DNA of 64,000 nt from Sphingomonas caeni (GTDB lineage Bacteria > Pseudomonadota > Alphaproteobacteria > Sphingomonadales > Sphingomonadaceae). The stretch lies in the NCBI RefSeq assembly GCF_026013415.1, contig NZ_JAPDOK010000002.1, positions 248,001 through 312,000 of the forward strand. The letters are read 5' to 3'. Positions within the stretch are counted from its first letter, which is position 1, and each line of letters opens with the position of its first letter. Position numbers and translations under genes: made by a program. The notes beneath the pieces are model-generated. The model was given only the letters and a program-made list of their open reading frames with translations, did no database searches and was not told the DNA's origin. Below, piece after piece: positions 1 through 10,851 of the stretch.

Positions 1-52
1 CGGGGCATGGCGCCGAACCGGGAGAGGCTCCTGCCATGGCGATCGCCAGCGC

Positions 53-1552
53 ATGACCGGGCAGTCCGACGACATCAATGCGCTCGCCAAGGGCGGGCGC
101 ACGAACATCATGGGATTCGTGATCCGGCTGGCGGGCCGCGTGCCCTTCCTGTTCATCGCCGGGCGCTGGTACGGGCCCGAAATCGTCGGGCGGTTCGCAT
201 TGGCGGTGCTGGTGATCGAGATCGCGGCGCTGCTGGCGACGCTGGGCCTCAAGCGCGGGCTCGCGCAGGCGCTGTCCACCACCAGCCGGCCGCACAGCCA
301 TGTCGTCGCCGATGCGCTGATGGTGGCGCTCGCCGCGTCGCTGTGCGCCACCGGCGTGCTCGTCATCTTTCCGGAGATCATGTTCCCGAACAGCCCGGTA
401 AAGGGTCTCGAAGGGCTGTTGCCGCTGATCGTGTTCGCGCTTGCCTGGTGCGACGTGGCGTTCTCGGCGCTCGCCTATCGCCACAATGTCGGCGCTTCGG
501 TGACGGCGCGCGCGATCGTCGAGCCCTGGACGATCAGCGGCGCGGCGTTCGCGCTCGCATGGATATCCTCGCGCGACGGGCTGATCATCGCCTATGTGCT
601 GGCCGAGCTGGCGATGCTGATCGCGGCGATGGTGCCGCTGGTCCGCATGTATGGCATGCCGCATGGCTGGCGGCCGCACCCGGCCAAGCTGTGGCACATG
701 GCGCGCGCCAATGCGCCGCTCGCCGGGGCCGACGCGCTCGAATGGGGCACGCGCAACATCGACCGCTTCATCCTGGGCCTGCTGTTCCCGCCCGCGTTCG
801 TCGGCATCTATTATATGGCGCAGCAATTCGCGTCGCTCGCGCAAAGGCTCAAGACGACCTTCGATCCGATCCTGGGTCCGGTCATCACCCGCAGCCTGGC
901 GGCGGGGGACAAGGAAGCGGTGGCCAAGCAGGTGCGGCAGGTCGCCTTCTGGGTCACCGCGGTGCAGGCGGCGATCGCCATCTCGATCGGCATCACCTCG
1001 GATGGCGTGATGGGCCTGCTCGGCCCCAAATTCGTCGCGGGATCGGCGGCGCTCTGCATCCTGCTCGCCGCCGAAGTGCTCGCGGCACCGGGGGCGATCG
1101 CCGAGGGCGGGCTTGTCTATGTCGCGCGGCACCGCAATCTGATGATCTCCGCGACCCTGCTCGGTTTCCAGGCGGTGCTGAGCTTCGTGCTGGTCTTCGC
1201 GGCGCGCGAGATGGGCTATCCGCCCGCCTATCAGGCGGTGGGGCCGGCGCTGGCGCTGGCGGGGTCGCTCGCGCTGGGATCGGTGATCAAGGCGTGGCTG
1301 CTCTCGCATCTGCTCGGCAAGTCAGTCTCGGGGCTGCGCTGGGGATTGTTCGCGGCGATGATCGCCTGCGCGGGCACCGGCGTCGCGATCAGCAAATTGC
1401 CCGAATGGCTCCAGCTGACCGTCGGCACCCCGCTGATGCTCGCCGTCTATTTCTTCGTGCTGCTCAAGCTTGCCTTCGGCCCCGAGGATCGGGCGCTGTT
1501 CAGGAAGATGCCCAAGGAGCAGGAGCCGGTGATCGACGAGATCACGAATTGA
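53..1552 (+). CDS. polysaccharide/oligosaccharide flippase (Wzx-like membrane protein)
   Basis: A 499-residue, very hydrophobic protein with about a dozen membrane-spanning stretches, typical of the MOP superfamily of lipid-linked oligosaccharide flippases. An early motif ([17 protein letters not shown]) and a later [14 protein letters not shown] segment resemble the two repeated halves of these transporters. Likely role: moving undecaprenyl-linked polysaccharide units across the inner membrane for capsule, exopolysaccharide or O-antigen assembly. The ATG at 53 is the first good start, but the frame is open to the left edge, so an upstream start cannot be excluded. No other polysaccharide gene is visible, because the rest of any locus would lie to the left. 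The family is well supported; the substrate is unknown. Confidence 0.8.
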   Translation: MTGQSDDINALAKGGRTNIMGFVIRLAGRVPFLFIAGRWYGPEIVGRFALAVLVIEIAALLATLGLKRGLAQALSTTSRPHSHVVADALMVALAASLCATGVLVIFPEIMFPNSPVKGLEGLLPLIVFALAWCDVAFSALAYRHNVGASVTARAIVEPWTISGAAFALAWISSRDGLIIAYVLAELAMLIAAMVPLVRMYGMPHGWRPHPAKLWHMARANAPLAGADALEWGTRNIDRFILGLLFPPAFVGIYYMAQQFASLAQRLKTTFDPILGPVITRSLAAGDKEAVAKQVRQVAFWVTAVQAAIAISIGITSDGVMGLLGPKFVAGSAALCILLAAEVLAAPGAIAEGGLVYVARHRNLMISATLLGFQAVLSFVLVFAAREMGYPPAYQAVGPALALAGSLALGSVIKAWLLSHLLGKSVSGLRWGLFAAMIACAGTGVAISKLPEWLQLTVGTPLMLAVYFFVLLKLAFGPEDRALFRKMPKEQEPVIDEITN

Positions 1553-1900
1553 CGGGCGGGGCGCCGCAGCGCCGCATCGAGTCCATCAAGCGAAACTGGT
1601 CATCTCGCAGGACGAGCAGGAAGCCGAAGCGCTCTACCAGGATCTGCGCGAGCTTACCGCTCAGTCTTGGCGGATGCGGGGCGAGCCCGGTGCGACGAAC
1701 CACAACGCCGGCGAGATAGGATCGGAGGCGCGCCGGGTTCTGACGCGGGCGGGCAGGGTCGCGCTCTTGCAGACAGGCTTCGGCCAGCGCCCCGGGCGCG
1801 CGGAGCTGGTCGCGCGTCCGAAGCGAGATCGACAGCCAGAAGACCGCCCTCCCGGCGGCCAGCGCAACCGCGCCGATGGCGAGGCGGGCGCGGGCTCGCG
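1553..1900. other. 348-bp gap with no supported gene
   Basis: This stretch lies between the flippase stop and the end of purH, which converge. Several frames on both strands are open because of high G+C, but none has a recognisable domain. A minus-strand frame here reads as a fairly protein-like stretch (for example [20 protein letters not shown]), without a clear start. I saw no strong hairpin and no copy of the repeats found elsewhere. It may hold a decayed gene remnant. Confidence 0.4.
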
Positions 1901-3472
1901 TCAGTGCCGGAAATGCCGCATTCCGGTGAAGACCATCGCCAGCCCCGCTTCGTCGGCTGCGGCGATCACCTCGTCGTCACGGATCGAGCCGCCGGGCTGG
2001 ATCACCGCGGTGGCGCCCGCTTCTACCGCCGCCAATAGCCCGTCGGCGAAGGGGAAGAAGGCGTCCGAGGCCACCGCTGAGCCGATCGTGCGCGGCTGGG
2101 GCCAGCCGGCCTTTTCGGCGGCGTCCCTGGCCTTCCATGCGGCGATGCGGGCCGATTCGAGGCGGTTCATCTGGCCCGCGCCGATGCCCGCGGTCGCGCC
2201 GTCCCTGGCATAGACGATCGCGTTCGACTTGACGTGCTTGGCAACGGTCCAGGCGAAGCGGCAGTCGGCGAGTTCCCGTTCGGTCGGCTGGCGCCGCGTC
2301 ACGACCTTGAGGTCGTCCGGCGCGATCGCGCCATTGTCGCGCGACTGGATCAGGAAGCCGCCGGCGATCGACTTCATCGCGCGGCCGCGCCGCGCCGGAT
2401 CGGGCAGCTCGCCGGTGAGCAGCAGGCGGAGATTCTTCTTGCGCGCGAACACCTCCCGGGCCGCGTCATCGGCATCGGGCGCCGCGACCACTTCGGTGAA
2501 GATGCCCGATATCGCCTCGGCGGTCGGGCCGTCGAGCGGGCGGTTGACGGCGATGATCCCGCCAAAGGCCGAAACCGTATCGCAGGCAAAGGCCGCCCGA
2601 TACGCCTCGATCAGCGTCTCGCCGGTCGCGACGCCGCACGGATTGGCGTGCTTGACGATCACCACGGTCGGCGGGCCATCGCGGAATTCGCTGACCAGCT
2701 CGAGCGCGGCATCGGCATCGTTGAGGTTGTTGTAGCTGAGTTCCTTGCCCTGCACCTGGCGCGCCTGGCCGATGCCGTTCACCCCGCCAGCAGCCTGGGT
2801 GTAGAGTGCGGCGATCTGGTGCGGGTTCTCGCCGTAGCGGAGCTCGGCCTGCTTGATCATCGGCAGCGCGACCCGATCGGGGAAGCGCTGGCCCTGATCG
2901 ACATGCGCGAACCAGCCCGCGATCGCCGAATCATAGGCTGCGGTCGCCTGATAGGCCTTCATCGCCAGCCGCTTGCGGTCGTCGAGCGTCGTGCTGCCGC
3001 CCGCGACCAGCGCATAGTCGGCGGGATCGGTGACGATGGCGACATAGGCGTGGTTCTTCGCCGCCGAGCGGACCATAGAGGGGCCGCCGATATCGATATT
3101 CTCGATGATCTCGTCGCGGCCCGCACCCTTCGCGACGGTCGCCTCGAAGGGATAGAGATTGACGACGACGAGATCGATCATGCCGATTTCATGGTCGCGC
3201 GCCGACGCCATGTGCCCGGCATCGTCGCGCACCGCGAGCAGCCCGCCATGGACCCTGGGGTGGAGGGTCTTGACCCGGCCGTCCATCATTTCGGGGAAGC
3301 CGGTCAGATCCGAAATGTCGCGCACGGCCAGCCCCGCATCGCGCAGCGCCGCGGCGGTACCGCCGGTCGAGACCAGCTCCACGCCATGGCCGGCGAGCGC
3401 CTGGCCGAGTTCGACGATGCCACTCTTGTCCGAGACCGAGAGCAGTGCGCGGCGGATCCTGATGCTTTCCAT
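1901..3472 (-). CDS. purH: bifunctional AICAR formyltransferase / IMP cyclohydrolase
   Basis: Catalyses the last two steps of de novo IMP synthesis: formylation of AICAR, then ring closure. The 523-residue length is normal. The N-terminal MGS-like cyclohydrolase domain begins [20 protein letters not shown] and contains the STGGT phosphate-binding loop and [15 protein letters not shown]. The C-terminal transformylase has the catalytic [12 protein letters not shown] motif, and the protein ends in [14 protein letters not shown], as usual. It lies 40 bp downstream of the heparinase-like gene on the same strand, in a rsmB-rpe-heparinase-purH cluster. Identification is secure. Confidence 0.98.
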   Translation of the reverse strand: MESIRIRRALLSVSDKSGIVELGQALAGHGVELVSTGGTAAALRDAGLAVRDISDLTGFPEMMDGRVKTLHPRVHGGLLAVRDDAGHMASARDHEIGMIDLVVVNLYPFEATVAKGAGRDEIIENIDIGGPSMVRSAAKNHAYVAIVTDPADYALVAGGSTTLDDRKRLAMKAYQATAAYDSAIAGWFAHVDQGQRFPDRVALPMIKQAELRYGENPHQIAALYTQAAGGVNGIGQARQVQGKELSYNNLNDADAALELVSEFRDGPPTVVIVKHANPCGVATGETLIEAYRAAFACDTVSAFGGIIAVNRPLDGPTAEAISGIFTEVVAAPDADDAAREVFARKKNLRLLLTGELPDPARRGRAMKSIAGGFLIQSRDNGAIAPDDLKVVTRRQPTERELADCRFAWTVAKHVKSNAIVYARDGATAGIGAGQMNRLESARIAAWKARDAAEKAGWPQPRTIGSAVASDAFFPFADGLLAAVEAGATAVIQPGGSIRDDEVIAAADEAGLAMVFTGMRHFRH

Positions 3473-3512
3473 GAGCCCGCCCCTCTAGGGATCGCGGCGG
3501 GACGGGCAAGCC

Positions 3513-5246
3513 CTATTTGGCGCGGTGGAACGCCCAGCCGACATTGGCGCCGCCGGGCGGCGATTCGGAGGTAACGACGAGCTGCTCCGCGGAGACCGGG
3601 CGGCCCTTGCCGTCAATCCAGACGCTATCCTCGATCGCAAGGCTGCCGCCCCGCGCGCGGAACTGCCATACCGCGCCGCCCGGGGTACGCAGAAATGCCG
3701 CCATGCCGTCAGCCGTCGGCGCGATCTCGATCTCGGGGGCGAGGTGGAAGCGGATCGCGAAGGGGGTCATGCCCTTCTTGCGGCGGCGGTCGGCGGGGAG
3801 GAGCATGTCCTCGCCGCGCAGATCGCGGCCGTCGGCGGAGAGCGCGAGCTGGCGCCGGTGGAGGAAGCCGAAGCGGCGGACATAGCCGTCGTGGCTCGCC
3901 TCGATCCGGCTCGAATTGTCGGTTTCGTGGCGCGACAGCTCGACCTCGCCGACGCCGCGGCCGAAGCTGCCGTCCGAATGGATCGCGGTCGAATTGCTGT
4001 CGCCGACGATCAGGGTCGAATGCGCCGCGGTGGTGCGCAGCCCTTCGCTGAGCGCACCCGGGAGCGACAGGTTCGCCGCACGCGCGCCGCCGCAATTGAC
4101 GACGATGCGATGGGGGCCGTCGGACAGCTCGAAGGCGAGCGTCGATGCGCAGCCACCCTCGATCAGCCGCGCCAGCGGCGGCGGGGCGGCGTCCATGATG
4201 AGGATGGTGCCCTGCGCGGTGAGGCGCTGATAGCCCCATTCGCGGGCCTGTTTGAGCGCGCGGGTGCGGATGCCTGTCGCCTCGATCGCCTGGCTGACGA
4301 CATCGCCGGGGACGGGGATGCCGCCCTGCCAGCTCGCCAGCCCCTTGTCGCCGTGGCAGACGCCGAGCAACGCCGTGACCATCCGCCCCAGCGCCGACTG
4401 GACGAAGACCGGGGCCTCGAGCCGGCGCGCGGCATAGCTTTCGCGCAGCATCGTCAGCAGCATCACCGCGTCGAGCTGGCCCATGGGCGAGCGGCCGACC
4501 GTGCCGCCGTCGCCGGACAGCGAAGCATCGAGCGCACGCTTCAGACCCGCCTCACCAAAGGCGCGGCGCGGATCCCCGCCCGGGATCATCAGCCCCGCGA
4601 CGAGCACACCGCACCAGGCGGCAATGCGCGGGGTGCCGATCTGGACGCGGTCGGCGGCACGATCGAGATGGCGCGCGCCGCGTGCGAGCGCATGGAGGAC
4701 GGTCGATTTATAGACCAGGTCGTTGCCCGAAAGCAGCAGCGGCGCATGCGCGGTCCAGAACAAAGTGCGGCGGCCGACACTATCCGCGCGCCAGGCGGGA
4801 TCGGAGACCTTGTCGGCATGGGCCTCCAGCCAGAGCCGCATGATCGCCTCGGCGATCGGAGCGCCGTGCGCACGGGTGGCGACGGTCGAGAGGTCGCGCA
4901 GCCAGGCAAAGCTGTGGACATAGTCGGCAAAGGGCTTCGAGAAAGCCGGCTTGGCGAAATCGAGCGTGAGGATCGAATGCGCCTCGCCGCGGAACATCAG
5001 ATTGCCGTCGAGCAGCGCCTTGCCGCGCGCGACATCGCCGAGGAACGGGTCGTCGGCGACCGCGATCAACTTCAAGGGGTGCCGGCCACGCAGCCGCATC
5101 GTGTGGATCGGCGTGCGCCAGGTGAGGCGCTGGAAACGCTCGGCGATGCGGTCGGCGAGGCTGAGGCCGCGATCGCCCCCGACGCGGATCAGCCGCTTGC
5201 CTTCCTCGACTCCGTCGGTGCCGGAGCCGGGAAGGGAGTCGCTCAT
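3513..5246 (-). CDS. heparinase II/III family protein
   Basis: A 577-residue protein matching the heparinase II/III-like architecture: an alpha-helical toroid in the first ~320 residues ([41 protein letters not shown]) followed by a beta-sandwich ([38 protein letters not shown]). The family contains polysaccharide lyases. No signal peptide is visible, so this member may be cytoplasmic, and its substrate is unknown. The start overlaps the rpe stop by 4 bp (ATGA), implying translational coupling. Finding it between rpe and purH is usual in sphingomonads and related alphaproteobacteria, which argues for a conserved housekeeping role, perhaps in envelope glycan turnover (inference). Confidence 0.88.
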   Translation of the reverse strand: MSDSLPGSGTDGVEEGKRLIRVGGDRGLSLADRIAERFQRLTWRTPIHTMRLRGRHPLKLIAVADDPFLGDVARGKALLDGNLMFRGEAHSILTLDFAKPAFSKPFADYVHSFAWLRDLSTVATRAHGAPIAEAIMRLWLEAHADKVSDPAWRADSVGRRTLFWTAHAPLLLSGNDLVYKSTVLHALARGARHLDRAADRVQIGTPRIAAWCGVLVAGLMIPGGDPRRAFGEAGLKRALDASLSGDGGTVGRSPMGQLDAVMLLTMLRESYAARRLEAPVFVQSALGRMVTALLGVCHGDKGLASWQGGIPVPGDVVSQAIEATGIRTRALKQAREWGYQRLTAQGTILIMDAAPPPLARLIEGGCASTLAFELSDGPHRIVVNCGGARAANLSLPGALSEGLRTTAAHSTLIVGDSNSTAIHSDGSFGRGVGEVELSRHETDNSSRIEASHDGYVRRFGFLHRRQLALSADGRDLRGEDMLLPADRRRKKGMTPFAIRFHLAPEIEIAPTADGMAAFLRTPGGAVWQFRARGGSLAIEDSVWIDGKGRPVSAEQLVVTSESPPGGANVGWAFHRAK

Positions 5247-5902
5247 CCGTCCCTCAGCGCCGCGATATTGGCCGCATACTGGTTCGGGCCGCCCTCGAAG
5301 CTGGCGGTGCCGGCGACCAGCGCATCGGCGCCGGCGGCGATCACACGCGCTGCGTTGCCGCGATCCACCCCGCCATCGACCTCGAGATCGATCGCGCGGC
5401 CCGAGGCCTCGATGCGGCGGCGCAGTTCGGTGATCTTGGGGAGCTGGCTCTCGATAAACTTCTGTCCGCCAAAGCCGGGATTGACGCTCATCACCAGGAT
5501 CAGATCGACCATGTCCATGACGTGGTCGATCGCGTCCACGGGGGTGGCGGGATTGAGGACGACACCGGCGCGCTTGCCCAGGGCCTTGATCGTCTGGAGC
5601 GTGCGATGGAGGTGCGGGCCGCTTTCGGGGTGCACCGAGATGCAGTCCGCCCCGGCATCGGCAAAGGCCTGGAGGAACGGATCGACCGGGGCGATCATCA
5701 GATGGACGTCGAACGGCTTGGCGGTATGGGGGCGCAGCGCCTTGATCACCGCGGGGCCGATGGTGAGGTTGGGCACGAAATGCCCATCCGTGACATCGAC
5801 ATGGATCCAGTCGGCCCCCGCCGCGTCGATCGCGCGGATTTCCTCGCCCAATTTCGCGAAATCGGCTGAGAGGATCGAAGGGGCGATGCGGACAGCGGGC
5901 AT
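5243..5902 (-). CDS. rpe: ribulose-phosphate 3-epimerase
   Basis: Interconverts ribulose-5-phosphate and xylulose-5-phosphate in the pentose phosphate pathway. The 219 residues form one TIM barrel. Visible signatures are [13 protein letters not shown], the metal-site segment [35 protein letters not shown] and EVDGGV. The frame stays open far upstream, but the ATG at 5902 gives the standard [15 protein letters not shown]-terminus, so it was chosen. The stop overlaps the start of the heparinase-like gene by 4 bp, and rsmB lies 35 bp upstream on the same strand. Confidence 0.97.
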   Translation of the reverse strand: MPAVRIAPSILSADFAKLGEEIRAIDAAGADWIHVDVTDGHFVPNLTIGPAVIKALRPHTAKPFDVHLMIAPVDPFLQAFADAGADCISVHPESGPHLHRTLQTIKALGKRAGVVLNPATPVDAIDHVMDMVDLILVMSVNPGFGGQKFIESQLPKITELRRRIEASGRAIDLEVDGGVDRGNAARVIAAGADALVAGTASFEGGPNQYAANIAALRDG

Positions 5903-5937
5903 GGCGGCAGCCTTAGCATGGCGCGACTCGGGCGCAA

Positions 5938-7212
5938 CTAGGGTGAAAGGCGCGTGAGTCTCGCGATGAAGAAGCCGTCGAGCCCGCCTCGATCCGCGAG
6001 CATCCCCGGCCGGGTGCGCAGCGTGCCGTCGGGGAGGGGGGTGACGGTTTCGGGAAGCTCGTCCGCGCGGATCGCGTCGATCACGAAGCCGGTGTTGCGC
6101 GCGAGGAAAGCGGCGAGCTGCGCCTCGCCCTCGGCGGATTCGAGCGAACAGGTGGCGTAGACCAAAGTGCCGCCCGGTCTCACCCAGCTCGCGGCCCGCG
6201 CCAGCAGCTTCGCCTGCAGCGCGGCCATCTCGGCGATCAGCGAGGGACGGACACGGTGGAGCACGTCGGGATGGCGGCGGAAGATGCCGGTGGCGCTGCA
6301 TGGTGCGTCGAGCAGGATGGCGTCAGCCTGTTCGCCGGGCTGCCACTGGAGCAGGTCGGCGGCGATCGCCTTGGCCTTGAGGCCGGTGCGGTCGAGATTC
6401 TCGTTTAGTCGCGCGAGACGACTTTCGGAGATGTCCACGGCGGTGACCTCCCAGCCCGCGGCGGCAAGCTGGAGCGTCTTGCCTCCGGGCGCCGCGCAGA
6501 GATCGAACGCGCTGCCCCTGCCGGGTCCCAGAAGCCGTGCCGGGAGCGAGGCGGCGAGATCCTGGACCCACCAGCCGCCCTCGGCAAAGCCTTCGAGCCC
6601 GGTGATCGGCGCGCGCGCGTCGAGGCGGAGATGGCCGGGGAGGAGGCTGATGCCTTCGAGATCGGGAGCGGCGGCGGGATCGCGCAGCGTCAGGTCGATC
6701 GGAGGCGGCGAGGCGACGGCGCGCTCGGCATCGGCGATGAAATCGTCGCCCCAGGCGGCGTGCCATCGGATCGCGACCGGATCGGGGAGGGTGGGCTGGT
6801 CGGGCAGCCCCTTGTTCGCGCGCATCAGCGTGCCGAACACGCCGTGGACGAGCTTGCGCGGGCCGCCATCGACGAGCGGAAGCACGGTCGAGATCGCGGC
6901 GTGCGGCGGGGTGCCGAGGCCGAGCGCCTGGACCAGCGCGATGCGCAGCGCGAACCGCGCCTTGGCGTCATCGGGGAGACGCTGGCGGGTGGCGCTGTCG
7001 ATCAGCGCGTCGAGATCGGGGAGACGGCGCAGCGCCTCGGCGGCAATGGCATGGGCGAGGCCGCGGTCGTTCGGGGCAAGGCCAGCGCCTGCGCTTTCCA
7101 ATGCCGATTCGAGCGCCTGGCCGCGGCGGAGCACCGCGTCGAGCAGCCGCAGCGCAGCGCGGCGCGCGGGGACGCCGGGAGGATCGGCCTTGACCTGATT
7201 GTTCGGACGCAC
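5938..7212 (-). CDS. rsmB: RsmB-like 16S rRNA (cytosine-C5) methyltransferase
   Basis: A 424-residue RsmB/NOP-family protein expected to methylate a cytosine of 16S rRNA (C967 in E. coli) using SAM. The N-terminal ~150 residues form the NusB-like RNA-binding domain ([20 protein letters not shown]). The methyltransferase domain shows [15 protein letters not shown] for SAM binding, [17 protein letters not shown] and the catalytic-cysteine motif [12 protein letters not shown]. It is upstream of rpe and divergent from the small DUF1674 gene. Family assignment is secure; the exact target base is by homology. Confidence 0.93.
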   Translation of the reverse strand: MRPNNQVKADPPGVPARRAALRLLDAVLRRGQALESALESAGAGLAPNDRGLAHAIAAEALRRLPDLDALIDSATRQRLPDDAKARFALRIALVQALGLGTPPHAAISTVLPLVDGGPRKLVHGVFGTLMRANKGLPDQPTLPDPVAIRWHAAWGDDFIADAERAVASPPPIDLTLRDPAAAPDLEGISLLPGHLRLDARAPITGLEGFAEGGWWVQDLAASLPARLLGPGRGSAFDLCAAPGGKTLQLAAAGWEVTAVDISESRLARLNENLDRTGLKAKAIAADLLQWQPGEQADAILLDAPCSATGIFRRHPDVLHRVRPSLIAEMAALQAKLLARAASWVRPGGTLVYATCSLESAEGEAQLAAFLARNTGFVIDAIRADELPETVTPLPDGTLRTRPGMLADRGGLDGFFIARLTRLSP

Positions 7213-7247
7213 GATCTGCGGCTCACCTGTTCAACAAGGCAACGCCC

Positions 7248-7415
7248 ATGGGCCAGCGCCCGCCACATGTGAAGCCGCCCGCGCATCTTTCGAAGAGCCC
7301 GCCGGTACCGGAGCCCGACCCCAAGCCTGTGGAAGGCGCCGGCGAGGACCCGCTCGGGCTCGATCCCACGCGCTATGGCGACTGGACGTTGAAGGGCATC
7401 GCGGTCGATTTCTAA
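7248..7415 (+). CDS. DUF1674 protein (SdhAF4-like, succinate dehydrogenase assembly)
   Basis: A 55-residue protein. The diagnostic C-terminus GLDPTRYGDWTLKGIAVDF matches the DUF1674 signature. The family includes eukaryotic SDHAF4, which helps flavinylated succinate dehydrogenase subunit A assemble. The N-terminal half is proline-rich and probably disordered (PPAHLSKSPPVPEPDPKPVE). It starts 35 bp from the divergent rsmB start and its stop overlaps the convergent hydrolase stop by 4 bp. Family membership is clear; the role in complex II assembly is by homology. Confidence 0.88.
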   Translation: MGQRPPHVKPPAHLSKSPPVPEPDPKPVEGAGEDPLGLDPTRYGDWTLKGIAVDF

Positions 7416-8263
7416 TGCGGCTGCTTGCCGATCAGCCCCGAATCCTCGAGCCAGTCGGTCAACCGGTTGGGCCAGTATTTGAGCCCCGGCCGTTCGGTGC
7501 GCCCCACGCCCATGTTGAAGGCATGCCCGCCGCGCGCGAAGAGATGGACCTCGTTGGGGATGCCCGCCAGCCGCAGCCTGGAGACGAGATCGAGCACCGG
7601 CGCCGAACAGCATTCATCGTCGCTCGCCGCAACCAGAAAGGCCTGGGGCGCGGTCTTGGGGACCATGGCGGGGATGCCGAGCGGTCCCGGATAGACTAGG
7701 ATCTGGAAATCGGGTCGAGCGCTGACGCGTTCGATCGGGTCGGCGGCGGCGGGATTGCCCGCGAGCAGCGCCGGATCGCCGTCGGCGACCATCGAGACCA
7801 GTTCGCCGCCCGCCGAAAAGCCCATCAGCCCGATCTTGTCGGGGTCGATGCCGAATTCCTTCGCCCGCGCACGGACGAGGCGCATCGCGCGGAGCGTGTC
7901 GCCGCGGGCGGTCCCTTCGATCGTGTAGGTCGAGCCGTCCTGCCGGGCGAGGCGATAGCGGAGCACGAAGGCGGTGACGCCCAGCGAATTGAAATATTTC
8001 GCGGTGTCGTTGCCCTCGGCATTGATCACCAGCAGCCGGTGCCCGCCGCCCGGCGCGATAACCACCGCGGTGCCGTTGGGATGCTCGGGACGGAAGACGG
8101 TGACCGAGGGGTCGTGGATATTGTTGACCCAATAATCCTGCGCGACTTCCTTCTCGCCGCGATGCGCCTCGGAACCGGGGGCGCCATTCGACCAGAGCGG
8201 GATGCGCTGCGGGCCGCCGGGTGCGGCGAACGCGAGCAGGAGCGCGGCGATCCAGAGTTTCAT
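7412..8263 (-). CDS. secreted alpha/beta hydrolase (esterase/lipase-like)
   Basis: A 283-residue hydrolase with a cleavable-looking signal (MKLWIAALLLAFAAPGG). The fold motifs are an oxyanion-hole GGGH (VVIAPGGGHRLLVI), the nucleophile elbow GFSAGG (Ser), a candidate acid in ASDDECC and a terminal His in GGHAFNMG. This pattern fits the acetylesterase / BD-FAE-like group often acting on acylated sugars, but the substrate is unknown. The frame continues upstream of 8263, but the ATG there gives the signal peptide directly. It is leftward and tail-to-tail with the DUF1674 gene. Periplasmic location is inferred. Confidence 0.85.
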   Translation of the reverse strand: MKLWIAALLLAFAAPGGPQRIPLWSNGAPGSEAHRGEKEVAQDYWVNNIHDPSVTVFRPEHPNGTAVVIAPGGGHRLLVINAEGNDTAKYFNSLGVTAFVLRYRLARQDGSTYTIEGTARGDTLRAMRLVRARAKEFGIDPDKIGLMGFSAGGELVSMVADGDPALLAGNPAAADPIERVSARPDFQILVYPGPLGIPAMVPKTAPQAFLVAASDDECCSAPVLDLVSRLRLAGIPNEVHLFARGGHAFNMGVGRTERPGLKYWPNRLTDWLEDSGLIGKQPH

Positions 8264-8286
8264 GGCAATCCCCTCCGACAAGGTTG

Positions 8287-8817
8287 TCAGAGCATGTCTG
8301 CCAGCTTTTGCACGGTATTCCAATTGCGGCCCGTGCCGCTGGGCAGGAGCTTGAGCTTCGCCATGGTGCGGTCGAGCGTCGACTCCGCCTGGCCGAGGGG
8401 GAAATCGATATAGAGTTCGTGCCCGGCGGCCGCGAGGCGTTCGGGGCCGTCATGCGCGGCGGCGATCTTTTCCGCGGCGCCATGGGGCACGGGTTCGCGG
8501 TAGAAGGTGACGATCAACCGGCTTGGCCGGTCGCGCGCGGCGTCGGGGAAGGGATTGGCGGCGATCACGCGCACGAGCTGGGCGTGGTTGCGGACGAACA
8601 CGTCGGACTTGATGCCGGTCGCGCTGGCCACGGCCTCGTGGAGATCGCGCTCGATCGCGGCGGCGGCGCGGTCCCCCGCTTCGAAGACGAGATTGCCCGA
8701 GGCGAGCAGGGTGCGCGCCTCGGTGAAGCCCGCGGCCTCGGCGGCGGCGAGCAGGTCGGCTTTGACCAAAGTGCGCTTGCCGAGATTGATCCCGCGCAGC
8801 ATCGCAGCCCATTTCAT
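8287..8817 (-). CDS. DUF1697 family protein
   Basis: A 176-residue protein with the DUF1697 pattern: an N-terminal YxALLRGINxG-like stretch ([20 protein letters not shown]), then TLLASGNLVFEA, and a C-terminal RNWNTVQKLADML. The ATG at 8817 was preferred because it begins exactly at the family N-terminus and overlaps the gpsA stop by 4 bp. No biochemical function is known for the family. Coupling to gpsA suggests co-expression only. Confidence 0.9.
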   Translation of the reverse strand: MKWAAMLRGINLGKRTLVKADLLAAAEAAGFTEARTLLASGNLVFEAGDRAAAAIERDLHEAVASATGIKSDVFVRNHAQLVRVIAANPFPDAARDRPSRLIVTFYREPVPHGAAEKIAAAHDGPERLAAAGHELYIDFPLGQAESTLDRTMAKLKLLPSGTGRNWNTVQKLADML

Positions 8818-9791
8818 CGGCCTTCCTCCCGCAAGGGCCGGCTGAGCAGCGCTTCGACCACCGCACCCACCGGCTTGCCGTCGAGCAAGGCGCAGACCGC
8901 GTCGCACACCGGCATGTCGACGCCCGCATCCTTCGCCGCCTGCTGGAGCACGGGGGCGGTGAAGGCGCCTTCGGCCACGGTCTTGCGATCGGCCATCAGC
9001 TCCCTGGCGCTCTTGCCCTGGCCGAGCCCGACGCCGAGCGAGAAGTTGCGCGAATTGGTCGAGGAGCAGGTGAGGACGAGATCGCCCAGCCCCGAAAGCC
9101 CGGTGAGCGTCTCCGCCTGCGCGCCGCGCGCGAGGCCGAAGCGCGTCATCTCGGCAAAACCACGCGCGATGAGGGCGGCGCGGGCGTTGAGGCCGAGCCC
9201 CGCGCCCTCGACCACGCCGCAGGCGATGGCGAGGACATTCTTGACCGCCCCGCCGATCTCCGCGCCGACCACGTCCGTCGAGCCATAGGTGCGGAAGGCC
9301 GGGCCGCTCATCCGCGCGGCCAGCGCCGCGCGCAGGCCCTCGTCCTCGCAGGCCAGCGTGACGGCGGTGGGGAGGCCCTTTGCCACCTCATGCGCGAAGG
9401 TGGGGCCCGAGAGGACGGCGATGGGAGCGTCGGGCTGAACCGCGCGCGCTACCTCGCCGACCAGAAGCTTCGACGTCGCCTCGATCCCCTTGGCGCAGAG
9501 GATCAGCGGGGTGGCGCCGATGGTCATGCCCGACAGGACCGCGCGGACATGCTGGGCGGGGGCGACGACCAGCAGGGCCTCCATCGCCGCAAGCTCGGCC
9601 AGGTCGCCGGTGGCGCGGATCGAGTCGGCGAGCGGGATGCCGGGCAGGAACTGTGCGTTCTGGTGCCCGGCGTTGATGCTTTCGACCACCTCGCTCTCGC
9701 GCGCCCAGAGCAGCACGGGCTCGCCGCCCCGCGCCGCGACCTGCGCCAATGCGGTCCCCCACGCGCCGCCGCCAATGACTCCCAGTCTCAT
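8814..9791 (-). CDS. gpsA: NAD(P)-dependent glycerol-3-phosphate dehydrogenase
   Basis: Reduces dihydroxyacetone phosphate to sn-glycerol-3-phosphate for phospholipid synthesis. The 325-residue protein starts with the Rossmann loop [17 protein letters not shown]. It has [27 protein letters not shown], and the C-terminal [13 protein letters not shown] and [11 protein letters not shown] segments containing the catalytic lysine region. The ATG at 9791 overlaps the tsaD stop by 4 bp, and its own stop overlaps the DUF1697 start, so three genes are translationally linked. Identification is secure. Confidence 0.97.
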   Translation of the reverse strand: MRLGVIGGGAWGTALAQVAARGGEPVLLWARESEVVESINAGHQNAQFLPGIPLADSIRATGDLAELAAMEALLVVAPAQHVRAVLSGMTIGATPLILCAKGIEATSKLLVGEVARAVQPDAPIAVLSGPTFAHEVAKGLPTAVTLACEDEGLRAALAARMSGPAFRTYGSTDVVGAEIGGAVKNVLAIACGVVEGAGLGLNARAALIARGFAEMTRFGLARGAQAETLTGLSGLGDLVLTCSSTNSRNFSLGVGLGQGKSARELMADRKTVAEGAFTAPVLQQAAKDAGVDMPVCDAVCALLDGKPVGAVVEALLSRPLREEGR

Positions 9792-10813
9792 GCCTTCACT
9801 CCTGCCCCCCGCACCTTCTCCGCATCCGGATCGAGCGGCCAGCGCGGGCGCGCGGGGACGTCGAGCGGATCGGTGAGCCCGGCGGCAAAGCGCTCGGCGC
9901 CGGCCCAGGCGATCATCGCGGCATTGTCGGTGCACAGCCAGAGCGGCGGCGCGACGAAGCGCATGCTATGCTCGGCGGCAAGCGCCTCGAGCGCGCCGCG
10001 GACCGCCTGGTTCGCGGCGACTCCGCCCGCGACGACCAAGGCGCTCGCCTCGACGGCATGGATCGCCCTGTGCGTGCGGTCGATCAGGCAATCGACCACC
10101 GCCTGCTGGAAGGAGGCCGCGAGATCCTCGGGGCGATGATCCCTTGCGGCGCGGGCGACGGCGCTCTTCAACCCAGCGAAGCTGAAATGGGGCTCCGGAC
10201 TGCCCAGCAATGGCCGGGGGAGGCTGACCGCCTTGGCGTCGCCTTTCGCCGCCGCTTGCTCGACCGCGGGGCCGCCGGGAAAGCCGAGCCCGAGCAACTT
10301 GGCGGTCTTGTCGAATGCCTCGCCCGCGGCATCGTCGATGGTGGTGGCGAGGCGGCGGTAATCGCCGACGCCCTTCACCAGCAGCAGCTGGCAATGACCG
10401 CCCGAGACGAGGAGGAGGAGATAGGGGAAATCGAGATCGGGATCGGTGAGACGCGGCGACAGCGCATGGCCTTCGAGATGATTGACCGCGATCAGCGGCT
10501 TGTTCGCGGCGAGCGCGAGCGCCTTGCCGGTAACGAGGCCGACCATCACCCCACCGATCAGGCCGGGACCCGCGGTGGCGGCGACGGCATCGACCTGGCC
10601 GAGCGCGATCCCCGCATCCGCCAATACGCCTTCGACCAAGGGGCCCAGCATCTCGACATGCGCGCGCGCCGCGATCTCGGGCACCACCCCGCCATAGGGC
10701 CGGTGCGCCTCCTCCTGCCGCGCGATCCGCTGGGCGCGCACCTCGCGCTCGCTCGTCACCAGCGCGGCGGCGGTCTCGTCACAACTGGATTCAAGGCCGA
10801 GGATCAGGGGCAC
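9788..10813 (-). CDS. tsaD: tRNA N6-threonylcarbamoyladenosine synthase subunit TsaD
   Basis: Transfers threonylcarbamoyl to A37 of ANN-decoding tRNAs, working with TsaB and TsaE. The 341-residue protein opens [17 protein letters not shown] and has the metal-site histidines in [11 protein letters not shown], then [21 protein letters not shown] and [15 protein letters not shown], all characteristic of the Kae1/TsaD family. It is the first gene of the tsaD-gpsA-DUF1697 run and is divergent from hemC across only 38 bp, so their promoters must be compact or overlapping. Confidence 0.98.
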   Translation of the reverse strand: MPLILGLESSCDETAAALVTSEREVRAQRIARQEEAHRPYGGVVPEIAARAHVEMLGPLVEGVLADAGIALGQVDAVAATAGPGLIGGVMVGLVTGKALALAANKPLIAVNHLEGHALSPRLTDPDLDFPYLLLLVSGGHCQLLLVKGVGDYRRLATTIDDAAGEAFDKTAKLLGLGFPGGPAVEQAAAKGDAKAVSLPRPLLGSPEPHFSFAGLKSAVARAARDHRPEDLAASFQQAVVDCLIDRTHRAIHAVEASALVVAGGVAANQAVRGALEALAAEHSMRFVAPPLWLCTDNAAMIAWAGAERFAAGLTDPLDVPARPRWPLDPDAEKVRGAGVKA

Positions 10814-10851
10814 GGCCTTTCATCTAGGCCGATGGCTCGCTAGCACAAGCC

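Noticed and set aside
3525..5957. Long plus-strand open frame opposite the heparinase-like gene and rpe.
   Set aside because: Antisense artefact; both genes on the minus strand have clear motifs.
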